Shown one piece after another: positions 8,946 through 16,097 of a DNA stretch of 64,000 nt; position 1 is the first letter of the stretch, and each line of letters starts with the position of its first letter. Under the pieces are notes generated by a model. The model did not search any database. It was not told the origin of the DNA and saw only the letters and a list, made by a program, of their open reading frames with translations. Made by a program: the position numbers and the translations under genes. The DNA comes from Psychroserpens jangbogonensis (GTDB lineage Bacteria > Bacteroidota > Bacteroidia > Flavobacteriales > Flavobacteriaceae), in contig NZ_JSWG01000009.1 of NCBI RefSeq assembly GCF_000797465.1, forward strand, positions 784,586 through 848,585. The letters run 5' to 3'.

Positions 8946-9824
8946 ATGAAAAATCTACTTATGATTATTGCAACTTTAATTACACTTATTGTTTTAGGTG
9001 CTGGTGCAGTGCAGTATAAATCTGTAGAAAATACGATTGGTTCAGGTATAGAAAGTATTGAAATTTCGAATTTAATAAATAAAGACAACCTCACTATTTT
9101 ATCTAGAGTTAATGCTCCTAAAGGCTATAAACGTGTTATCTATACCGAAGGTAGTTTCCAAGATTACCTTAGAAACTATAACCTTAAACCTTTTGGAAGC
9201 AAAATAATTAACTATGACGCTTCTCAATATTTCTGGCAAGGTGGACATGTTGGTGTATTGGAAATCCCTGTCCCTAAAAATGGTCTGCAACAATGCGCAG
9301 ATGCATTAATTAGAATACGAAGTGAATTCCTATGGGATAATAATCGTAAAGATGAAATTGGTTTTAATTTCACTTCTGGTCATTATTGTTCATGGAACAA
9401 ATATGCAGAAGGCTTTCGGCCAAAAATCAATGGCAATAAAGTTACTTTTAGTAAAACAGCTCAGGCTAATCATACAAAAGACAATTTTTATAAATATCTC
9501 AATTTAATTTATATGTATTCTGGAACTTTGTCCTTATACAATGAACTCGCTAAAGTCAATAATGCTAAGACACTTAAAATTGGTGATATGCTCATCAAAG
9601 GCGGTTCTCCAGGTCATATCGTTATGATTTGCGATGAGGTAGTTAACGATCAAGGCGAGAAGTTATTTCTACTATTTCAAGGCAATACGCCTGCTCAAAG
9701 TGTGCATTTGGTTAAGAATCTTGAAGATTCAAATATGTCACCTTGGTATCAACTTAAAAAAGATGCAGAGATTCCTGTGTCTAATTATACATTCAGTAGC
9801 TCAAAATTTGTAAGATTTAAATAG
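8946..9824 (+). CDS. DUF4846 domain-containing protein
   Basis: Matches the pattern I know as DUF4846, a Bacteroidota-enriched secreted family of unknown function. A hydrophobic N-terminal segment (residues 3-22) is a signal peptide or anchor. Typical features are GYKRVIYTEGSFQDYLRNYNL, QCADALIRIRSEFLW near residue 116, FTSGHYCSWNKYAEGFRP, the glycine turn GGSPGHIVMICD near residue 220, and QGNTPAQSVHLVKN with SPWY at the end. The Cys and His residues suggest a possible hydrolase-like fold, but no reaction is established. It ends 20 bp before the next start; no terminator lies between. Confidence 0.8.
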   Translation: MKNLLMIIATLITLIVLGAGAVQYKSVENTIGSGIESIEISNLINKDNLTILSRVNAPKGYKRVIYTEGSFQDYLRNYNLKPFGSKIINYDASQYFWQGGHVGVLEIPVPKNGLQQCADALIRIRSEFLWDNNRKDEIGFNFTSGHYCSWNKYAEGFRPKINGNKVTFSKTAQANHTKDNFYKYLNLIYMYSGTLSLYNELAKVNNAKTLKIGDMLIKGGSPGHIVMICDEVVNDQGEKLFLLFQGNTPAQSVHLVKNLEDSNMSPWYQLKKDAEIPVSNYTFSSSKFVRFK

Positions 9825-9832
9825 CAAGTTTG

Positions 9833-9840
9833 TATCTTTG
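9833..9840 (+). promoter_or_regulatory. -7 promoter element for the small protein-apbE operon
   Basis: TATCTTTG ends four bases before the ATG at 9845. A TTTG at 9807-9810 lies 22 bp upstream as a possible -33. The spacing implies a leaderless or nearly leaderless mRNA, and the element overlaps the longer ORF that starts at 9830, which argues for the ATG. Confidence 0.6.
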
Positions 9841-9844
9841 CAGT

Positions 9845-10222
9845 ATGAGTAAAGCACTTACAAAGCAAGAAATTCACAACTTGGCAATGAATCACGTTGG
9901 TAAAGATTTAGAACAACGAGGTTTTGAGTTTGTAGCCATTAATAGCAAGTTGAAAAAACACCCTCAATTTGTGTGTATTGATAAAAATAGTCAGTACTTT
10001 TTTGTGATTGTAAAAGCTGTGTTGCTTCCTGAAAATCCTAATAATTTTGATATGGTCTGGATGGAAACTTTTAAAAAGCACGCGTTTGATAAAGACGCAA
10101 AAGTCTTATATGCAGGTGTTGGTTTAGGAAATCCTAATGGCGAAGACTTGCCAGTCTATCTCAATGAAGACTATCTCATAGAATACAATGGTATTCAAGT
10201 CATCGAACATAATCTTAATTAA
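9845..10222 (+). CDS. Small conserved flavobacterial protein upstream of apbE
   Basis: A 125-aa soluble protein beginning MSKALTKQEIHNLAMNHVG. I recall homologues in this genome position being labelled Na+-NQR subunit F. It has no ferredoxin cysteines, FAD motif or membrane helix, so that label is not supported by its sequence. It has an alpha-beta pattern (FVCIDKNSQYFFVIVKAV, then VLYAGVGLGNPNGEDLPVYLNEDYLIEYNG) like a small nuclease or chaperone-like fold, but I do not recognise it. Its TAA directly abuts the apbE ATG, so it is translationally coupled to the flavin transferase. A role in NQR assembly or flavinylation is an inference from position only. Confidence 0.85.
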   Translation: MSKALTKQEIHNLAMNHVGKDLEQRGFEFVAINSKLKKHPQFVCIDKNSQYFFVIVKAVLLPENPNNFDMVWMETFKKHAFDKDAKVLYAGVGLGNPNGEDLPVYLNEDYLIEYNGIQVIEHNLN

Positions 10223-11218
10223 ATGAAACAATTTACGTTTGTATTAATGCTATTCGTATTGTTTTCTTGTAAAGAGGAAACAAAACAAATTCAGTCAACA
10301 CTAGAAAATACTAAAGTTTCAGGTCCAGTTTTTGGAACTTCATTTTCTGTAATTTATAATTCTGAAATTAATTATACCAAAGAGTTTGATAGTTTGTTTG
10401 CTGTTGTTAATCAATCGATGTCAACTTATATTCCCGATTCAGATATTTCTAAGTTAAATAGAAATGAAACTATTGTGATGGATAAACATTTTGTAAAGGT
10501 GTTTTCAGCATCAAAAAAAATCTATAAAGCTACAGAAGGCGCTTTTGACCCAACGATTGGAGACGTGGTTAATGCATGGAGTTTTGGAGCTGATAAAAAT
10601 AAGTTTTTAACCGATAGTACAACGATTGAAAATCTCATGCGCTTTGTTGGATTTGATAGAGTGATGATGATTGATAATAACGTCAACAAACAACCACAAA
10701 CCTATATTGAATTTAATGCTATTGCTAAAGGCTATGGTGTAGATGTGATTGCTGATTTTTTAAAACATAAAAACATCACGAATTATCTTGTAGAAATAGG
10801 AGGAGAGATTCGTGCGAGTGGAAGGAATGTGGAAAAAGAAACACCTTGGAGAGTAGGACTTGATGAGCCGCGATTTGATGGTGAGCAATCGGTTTTAAAA
10901 GGAATTACATTGTCCAATGTTGGTATGGCAACCTCAGGCACTTACCGAAAATTTAAAACGGATGACAACGGAAATCGGTATGCACATATTATTAATACAA
11001 AAACAGGCTATCCTACAAAAACCAATATCTTAAGTGTATCTGTAATTGCTAAAGATTGTATGACCGCAGATGGGTATGCTACAGCCTTTCAAGCAATGGG
11101 AATTGAGAAAGTGACCGAGTTTTTAAAATCGCATCCAGAATTAAAAGCATTTTTAGTTTTTGAGAATGATAAACAAGAATTTGAAACACTGTCCATAAAT
11201 AACTTTCCAGAGCAATAG
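10223..11218 (+). CDS. apbE: FAD:protein FMN transferase ApbE (lipoprotein)
   Basis: Transfers FMN from FAD to a Thr of target proteins in a Mg-dependent reaction on the periplasmic side; in this organism the evident targets are NqrB and NqrC at 3-5 kb. The signal peptide ends in a lipobox (VLFSC, Cys16), so it is membrane anchored. Family motifs: GTSFSVIY near residue 38, FDPTIGDVVNAWSFG near residue 112, an IAKGYGVD stretch, an EIGGEIRASG stretch, MATSGTYRKF, and the metal-site region KDCMTADGYATAFQAMG near the C terminus. Length 331 aa is normal. A degraded copy of its 3' end lies 9 kb downstream at 20.3 kb. Confidence 0.96.
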   Translation: MKQFTFVLMLFVLFSCKEETKQIQSTLENTKVSGPVFGTSFSVIYNSEINYTKEFDSLFAVVNQSMSTYIPDSDISKLNRNETIVMDKHFVKVFSASKKIYKATEGAFDPTIGDVVNAWSFGADKNKFLTDSTTIENLMRFVGFDRVMMIDNNVNKQPQTYIEFNAIAKGYGVDVIADFLKHKNITNYLVEIGGEIRASGRNVEKETPWRVGLDEPRFDGEQSVLKGITLSNVGMATSGTYRKFKTDDNGNRYAHIINTKTGYPTKTNILSVSVIAKDCMTADGYATAFQAMGIEKVTEFLKSHPELKAFLVFENDKQEFETLSINNFPEQ

Positions 11219-11245
11219 AATATTTGTATTACAAACCCAAAGTCG

Positions 11246-11294
11246 CATTTCAGCAATTCAAAGGGTTGTTATATCTAATTTTACATCACTTTTG
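11246..11294 (+). promoter_or_regulatory. Promoter and putative LytTR half-site of the sensor kinase operon
   Basis: The block CATTTCAGCAATT (11246-11258) matches the block found in front of the two cargo genes at 14258 and 16098. The AG of its CAG is exactly 39 bp before the -7 TTTG (11291-11294), as at the other two sites. The upstream half-site expected 21 bp earlier is weak here. This suggests that the regulator controls its own operon. Confidence 0.5.
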
Positions 11295-11311
11295 CATTCT
11301 ATGCTACCCTT

Positions 11312-13294
11312 ATGAAAAACGCATTACTATTATTTATCACAATCCTTTCATTTCAATTTGTTAATGCTCAACAAAGAGAAATAGACAGTTTAGAACAAAT
11401 ACTTTCTAAAATAGAAGTTGATAGCTTAAAAAGACAAAAATCAGTTGAATTTATTAATTTTTACCGTCACAGAGATTCTGAGGTACACTTATATGTTTTA
11501 ACCAAGTTGCTTAATAAAAGTATTGAAGATGGAAATGAGAGCCTTCAAAGTAAATGGATTAAAGAAAAAGCATTGTATCATAGAATACAGGGTAATATTG
11601 ATTCTTCTCTTGTGTTTAGTAAAAAAGCTCTTGAAATAGGAGAAAAACTACAGAATTTTGAACTAATAATTGATGCTAAAACATCCCTTTCTTCTGCTTA
11701 TCAATCTAAAGGTGATTATACTAAAGCAATAGAATTGTCACTTGAAATGCTTAAAGATCATGAGGACCAAGGCAAAGAAGATGAAAAAAACTATCTCATA
11801 ACTAAATATAATCTTTCAGGTGCTTATTATGCTATTGAAGAATATCGTAAATCCTTAGATTTAGTAGAATCATTGTACAATAACCCTAAAGTTAAAGAAG
11901 ATGATGAGTTTTTGTCTGAAGTGTGTTTGCAAATTGCTGCAGTTAAATACCAACTAGATGAAACGGATGATGCTATAACATATGCCAAACATGCAGAGTC
12001 TATTGAAAAGAGACCTTATTTAAAGGCTATGATTTATAGTGTCTTAGGCTCATTATATAATGAAAAAGGAGATCATGAAAAGACAAACGAGTATTTAAAA
12101 AAGTCACTTCCTGTTTTTGAAGACATGGGAGATCAAACACGAATCATTGCTACTATGCAAAATATTGGAAATAATTCAATGTTTTTAGGAGAATATGATT
12201 TGGCTGTGCAACAATTAAAGGAAGTTGAGATAATGTTATCAAAAGAGAAGCATCCAAATTTAGCTAACCTAGAGGTCAATTTTAGAGTGTTGTCAGAAGT
12301 TTATGAAAAGAAGTTAGATTACAAAAATGCTCTGTATTATTCAAATAAAGAAACGATTGTACGTGATAGCGTTTTAGGTATAGAAAAGAAAAAGGCCATT
12401 AGCGATATTGAAATAAAGTACGATACAGAAAAAACGAGAAGAGAGAAAGAAACAGCAGAACAGCAAGTTGTTATCACAAAACTCGAGAGTCAGAAAAATA
12501 AAAACTTGTTTATAGGTTCTATAACTATTGCAGGCCTATTATTACTGGCATCAGTCTTTTATTTTAGTCGATTGAAAGCTGAAAAGAATGCAGAATTAGT
12601 AACGATTGAACTTAGAGAAACACAAAAACGATTAGCAATAGAAAAGCAGTATAAAGATTCAGAATTAAAAGCTTTAAAAGCACAAATGAACCCTCATTTT
12701 ATATTTAATGCATTAAATTCTATTCAAGATTATATTGTTTTGAATCAAAAAAATCTAGCTAGTGATTATTTAGGAAAGTTTGCAGATTTAATCCGTAATT
12801 ATCTTCATTTTAGTGATACGGGTTTCATTTCTATTCCAGACGAAGTTCATAATTTAAATCTTTATTTAGAACTCGAAAAGTTGCGTTTTGAAGAACAGTT
12901 AGAATATACTTTTGAAGTAACTGATGCAGCGAATTCTGAGATGATGAAAATTCCAACAATGCTTATTCAGCCTTATATAGAAAATGCTTTAAAGCATGGC
13001 TTGTTGCACAAAAAAGATAATAGAAAACTGAGTGTTTCTATATCTAAATTTTCTAATAAAATAGTAGAATGTGTCATTGAAGATAATGGTATTGGTAGAG
13101 AAAAATCTAAAGAAATCAATCAGAAACGAGAATCACAGCATAAGTCCTTTGCCTTAAAAGCAACAACAGAACGGTTAGATTTGTTAAACTATGGTCGCGA
13201 TAAAAAGATAGGTGTTGAGTTTATAGATTTAAAAGAGAATGATATAGCTACAGGAACTAAAGTGATGTTGAAAATCCCAATCTTAAAAAAATAA
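11312..13294 (+). CDS. TPR-domain sensor histidine kinase (LytS/YehU type)
   Basis: Membrane histidine kinase of a two-component system. A signal peptide (residues 1-20) is followed by a periplasmic TPR region (about 85-345) with helices such as AKTSLSSAYQSKGDYTKAIE, one transmembrane helix (about 399-419) and a coiled linker. The kinase domain is of the His_kinase family: QMNPHFIFNALNSIQDY places the phosphoacceptor His at 462, with the ATP-binding N-box PYIENALKHG (Asn558) and a G-box DNGIGREKS. It ends one base before the response regulator. The TPR sensor suggests detection of a protein or peptide in the periplasm; the ligand is unknown. Confidence 0.93.
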   Translation: MKNALLLFITILSFQFVNAQQREIDSLEQILSKIEVDSLKRQKSVEFINFYRHRDSEVHLYVLTKLLNKSIEDGNESLQSKWIKEKALYHRIQGNIDSSLVFSKKALEIGEKLQNFELIIDAKTSLSSAYQSKGDYTKAIELSLEMLKDHEDQGKEDEKNYLITKYNLSGAYYAIEEYRKSLDLVESLYNNPKVKEDDEFLSEVCLQIAAVKYQLDETDDAITYAKHAESIEKRPYLKAMIYSVLGSLYNEKGDHEKTNEYLKKSLPVFEDMGDQTRIIATMQNIGNNSMFLGEYDLAVQQLKEVEIMLSKEKHPNLANLEVNFRVLSEVYEKKLDYKNALYYSNKETIVRDSVLGIEKKKAISDIEIKYDTEKTRREKETAEQQVVITKLESQKNKNLFIGSITIAGLLLLASVFYFSRLKAEKNAELVTIELRETQKRLAIEKQYKDSELKALKAQMNPHFIFNALNSIQDYIVLNQKNLASDYLGKFADLIRNYLHFSDTGFISIPDEVHNLNLYLELEKLRFEEQLEYTFEVTDAANSEMMKIPTMLIQPYIENALKHGLLHKKDNRKLSVSISKFSNKIVECVIEDNGIGREKSKEINQKRESQHKSFALKATTERLDLLNYGRDKKIGVEFIDLKENDIATGTKVMLKIPILKK

Positions 13295-13295
13295 T

Positions 13296-14048
13296 ATGAA
13301 GGCACTTATAATAGACGACGAAAAAAAAGCAAGACAAGTTTTGCGCATTTTAATTGAAGAAAACTGCCCAAAAATTACACAAATTTTTGAAGCTGAAGAT
13401 CTGCTTTCTGGAGTAGAACTTATAAAACAAGAAACGCCTAGTATTGTTTTTTTAGACATTGAAATGCCTGAACATTCTGGCCTTGAGATTTTAAATTTTA
13501 TTGAAAAAGAGGTTTATAATTTTGAAATTATATTCACCACAGCCTATAGCGAATACGCTATACAAGCCTTTCAATTGTCTGCAATAGATTATTTATTGAA
13601 ACCTGTAAGACCAAGTCAAGTAAAAGAAGCTGTTAATAAAGCTATAGCATTTTTGGGTAACTCTCAAATTGATACTCGCCTAGCTGAGTTAAAATCAAGT
13701 CTACAAGATTCTAACTTTAAAAAAATAGGTTTACCGAATGCCGATGGTATTAAGTTTGTAGATTTTACAGACATTATTATGTTAGAAGCAGATGGAATGT
13801 ACACTAATGTTTCAACTACTTCTGATGGAAGTATTTTAGTTAGTAAACCTCTAAAGTTCTTTGTAGATATCCTTCATGATATAAAATCTTTTTATCGTCC
13901 GCATCGCTCACACCTTATCAATTTATCTTACATCAAAGAATATATTAAAAAAGATGGTGGTTATATCGTGATGGAAAATAACAAAACCGTATCGATCTCT
14001 AATGACAAAAAGGAAGAGTTCTTAACTATTGTTCAAAATATAGGCTAG
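13296..14048 (+). CDS. LytTR-family response regulator
   Basis: Receiver domain (residues 1-120) with acidic pocket Asp7/Asp8, phosphoacceptor Asp54 in VFLDIEMPEHSG, and the conserved Lys in LLKPVRP. The C-terminal LytTR DNA-binding domain (about 140-248) has FYRPHRSHLINLSYIKEY, typical of the family. LytTR regulators bind pairs of direct repeats about two helical turns apart. Such repeats, 21 bp apart, occur upstream of the next two genes. It is co-transcribed with the kinase. Immediately after its stop lies a scar of a T9SS gene 3' end. Confidence 0.95.
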   Translation: MKALIIDDEKKARQVLRILIEENCPKITQIFEAEDLLSGVELIKQETPSIVFLDIEMPEHSGLEILNFIEKEVYNFEIIFTTAYSEYAIQAFQLSAIDYLLKPVRPSQVKEAVNKAIAFLGNSQIDTRLAELKSSLQDSNFKKIGLPNADGIKFVDFTDIIMLEADGMYTNVSTTSDGSILVSKPLKFFVDILHDIKSFYRPHRSHLINLSYIKEYIKKDGGYIVMENNKTVSISNDKKEEFLTIVQNIG

Positions 14049-14055
14049 TATGGTT

Positions 14056-14105
14056 TAGAAACATAAAATGGTAGCGTTTCAACAAAACGTTTTATCAAGC
14101 AGTAA
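14056..14105 (+). pseudogene. 3'-end remnant of a T9SS cargo gene
   Basis: Just downstream of the response regulator, 14070-14105 reads GSVSTKRFIKQ followed by a stop. This is nearly the same as the last residues of the LRR protein at 15940 (GNVLSKRFIKQ) and close to those of the protein at 20084. The similarity extends weakly upstream to a stop codon in frame and continues downstream into a terminator with the same stem as the one after 15940. I read it as the scar of a deleted or recombined cargo gene. Confidence 0.6.
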
Positions 14106-14120
14106 GTTATAGTTTTTGTT

Positions 14121-14160
14121 AAAATCTCGTAAGTTTTTTTAAGCTTACGAGATTTTTTTT
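14121..14160 (+). terminator. Terminator after the LytTR regulator and T9SS scar
   Basis: Perfect 13 bp stem: AAAATCTCGTAAG (14121-14133) with CTTACGAGATTTT (14144-14156), then a T-run. The same stem sequence is used at 15963-15995. Confidence 0.9.
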
Positions 14161-14165
14161 GTTTT

Positions 14166-14229
14166 AGAAGTTGACAATTGTATTTCAGAAGTTGCCTCTA
14201 TTTTTTAAATATGTCTTATAGGATATTTG
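14166..14229 (+). promoter_or_regulatory. Putative LytTR operator and promoter of the first LRR cargo gene
   Basis: Direct repeat AGAAGTTG at 14166-14173 and 14187-14194, start to start 21 bp, followed by a -7 element GATATTTG whose TTTG is at 14226-14229. It is colinear without gaps with the region upstream of the gene at 16098. Conserved blocks are the two repeats and the -7 element, while the spacers differ. Spacing and sequence fit LytTR-family operators, and the regulator gene is immediately upstream. Confidence 0.6.
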
Positions 14230-14257
14230 CTCTCATAAATCTAAAATTAAACCTTTT

Positions 14258-15940
14258 ATGAAAACAAGAATACTTTTACTGTTACTTACAGTATTTACGA
14301 TGAGTAGTAATGCTCAAACTTTTAATTGGGAAGGCGGAACCACAATCAATGGAGGTGGGACTTACGTAAGGCAGACTATTTCTGGTGTACAAGTTGAATG
14401 TACAAACTCTTCAAATGCTCTTCAGCATATTCATGGTGGTGGTTTTGCTGGATCTAGTGGTTATGTTGTAAGCAGTGGACCTAATACAACTTCATTGACT
14501 GTTAGTTTTAATGCTGCTATAAATATTCAATCTATTTATACGCTTGATGGAAATTCAAGTGCTACTGATGATTGGACATTTACACCAATTGGAGGAACAA
14601 ATTCTAATGTAGTACAAAGTATTGGAGGGGCAATAGGTGTTAATGTTAATGTTAACTGGACAAATGTTACAGCATTTACAATTACAAGTGCTAATGGTGT
14701 TGATAGATTTACTATAGATGATATTGTATTTACGCCATATACAGGACCAACTTGTACCGTAAACATACCAGATGCAAATTTTAAATCTTATTTAGTAGGA
14801 AACACAGCTATAAATACTAATAACGATACAGAAATAGATTGTACTGAAGCTACTGCTTTTACGGGAACTATATATGCTTATAACCTATCTATATTAGATT
14901 TAACAGGTATTGAAGCTTTTACTAATATTACTGAACTAAATACTGCTTATAATTCATTAACAAGTATAGATGTTTCGAATAACACGGCTTTAACAATATT
15001 AAATGTTGTTTATAATGATTTAACAAGTTTAGATGTTTCAAATAATATTGCTTTAACAGAATTGTATTGTAGAAGTAATTATACCTTAACAAGTTTAGAT
15101 ACTTCTGCTAATACAGCTTTAACTATGCTATCGTGTTTTCAGAACGCTATAACAAGTTTAGATGTTTCCGCTAATACAGTATTAATGTCTTTATCTTGTT
15201 CTACTAATGCTTTAACAAGTTTAGATATTTCAAATAACATAGCTTTAACAGAATTGTATTGTAGTGATAATTCTTTAACAGGTTTAGATGTTTCTACTAA
15301 TACAGTTTTAACAGAATTATATTGTGATGAGAATTCGTTAGCAAGTTTAAATATTTCTGGTGCAACAGCTTTATTAGAATTATATTGTGGTGATAATCCA
15401 TTTACAAGTTTAGATTTATCTACCAATACAGCTTTAACTTATTTACGTTGTAACGCTACTTCGCTAACAAGTATAGATCTGTCTGCTAATACAGTCTTAT
15501 CAACTTTATATGGTCATAATAATACGTCTTTAACAAGTTTAAATGTAGCAAATGGAAATAACAGTAATTTTAATTATTTCTATGCTGCAGACAATTCAAG
15601 CTTAACGTGTATAGAAGTAGATAATGTTGCTTGGAGTGATGCAAATTGGGCGGTAGGCAAAGATACCATGGCAAGTTTTAGTACAAATTGTTCTACATTA
15701 AGCGTAGATGAATTTACATTGAACACAGTATCTCTATATCCAAACCCAACAACTTCAGTTTTAAATATTGAAATCGCTCAAGGATTTAATCAAGCTATTA
15801 TTTATTCGATGTTAGGAAAGGAAATATTAAGGACTCAAAATAAAAATATTGATGTGTCAAGTTTGTCAAACGGACTCTTTTTAATTAAAATTGAAAACGA
15901 ATCAGGAAACGTTTTAAGCAAACGATTTATCAAACAGTAA
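14258..15940 (+). CDS. T9SS-exported leucine-rich-repeat protein
   Basis: Secreted or cell-surface protein of 560 aa. A signal peptide (about residues 1-20, ending SNAQ) is followed by a beta-rich domain (about 21-165) that looks like a surface-adhesion module. A linker NIPDANFKSYLVGN precedes about nine 21-residue leucine-rich repeats of pattern LTSLDVSxNTALTxLxC. The C-terminal type A T9SS sorting domain begins LYPNPTTSVLNIE near residue 493 and ends KRFIKQ. Repeat LRRs of this kind often mediate protein or cell binding; the partner here is unknown. The upstream region carries a putative LytTR operator. Confidence 0.9.
   Translation: MKTRILLLLLTVFTMSSNAQTFNWEGGTTINGGGTYVRQTISGVQVECTNSSNALQHIHGGGFAGSSGYVVSSGPNTTSLTVSFNAAINIQSIYTLDGNSSATDDWTFTPIGGTNSNVVQSIGGAIGVNVNVNWTNVTAFTITSANGVDRFTIDDIVFTPYTGPTCTVNIPDANFKSYLVGNTAINTNNDTEIDCTEATAFTGTIYAYNLSILDLTGIEAFTNITELNTAYNSLTSIDVSNNTALTILNVVYNDLTSLDVSNNIALTELYCRSNYTLTSLDTSANTALTMLSCFQNAITSLDVSANTVLMSLSCSTNALTSLDISNNIALTELYCSDNSLTGLDVSTNTVLTELYCDENSLASLNISGATALLELYCGDNPFTSLDLSTNTALTYLRCNATSLTSIDLSANTVLSTLYGHNNTSLTSLNVANGNNSNFNYFYAADNSSLTCIEVDNVAWSDANWAVGKDTMASFSTNCSTLSVDEFTLNTVSLYPNPTTSVLNIEIAQGFNQAIIYSMLGKEILRTQNKNIDVSSLSNGLFLIKIENESGNVLSKRFIKQ
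14953..15550 (+). repeat. 63-bp tandem coding repeats (LRR units)
   Basis: About nine in-frame units of 63 bp, each encoding one 21-residue leucine-rich repeat. Neighbouring units share recurring words such as acaagtttagatgtttc and gctttaacagaattgtattg. The units are alike enough for slippage or recombination to change their number. Confidence 0.85.
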
Positions 15941-15962
15941 AGCATAGTCTTCAACAGTATTT

Positions 15963-15997
15963 AAAATCTCGTAAGTGTTGAACTTACGAGATTTTTT
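15963..15997 (+). terminator. Terminator after the first LRR cargo gene
   Basis: 14 bp stem AAAATCTCGTAAGT (15963-15976) with ACTTACGAGATTTT (15982-15995), loop GTTGA, then T-run. Its stem repeats the one at 14121-14156. Confidence 0.9.
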
Positions 15998-16002
15998 GTT
16001 TT

Positions 16003-16066
16003 AGAAGTCGAAACTAACATTTCAGAAATTGGCTTGATATTACTGAGTCTTCATAGTAGATATTTG
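16003..16066 (+). promoter_or_regulatory. Putative LytTR operator and promoter of the beta-helix cargo gene
   Basis: AGAAGTCG (16003-16010) and AGAAATTG (16024-16031) are 21 bp apart, with the -7 TTTG at 16063-16066. Every distance equals that at 14166-14229. By hand, 46 of 69 positions are identical, concentrated in the repeats and the -7 element. Confidence 0.6.
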
Positions 16067-16097
16067 TTTTATAACAATAATTAAAACCAAATTTATT

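Noticed and set aside
9845..10222. NqrF identity of the small gene
   Set aside because: No 2Fe-2S cysteines, FAD or NADH motif; the true nqrF is at 6435.
11238..11245. Second half-site for the LytTR motif at the kinase promoter
   Set aside because: CAAAGTCG lies only 14 bp before the good half-site, not 21, so it does not fit the pattern.
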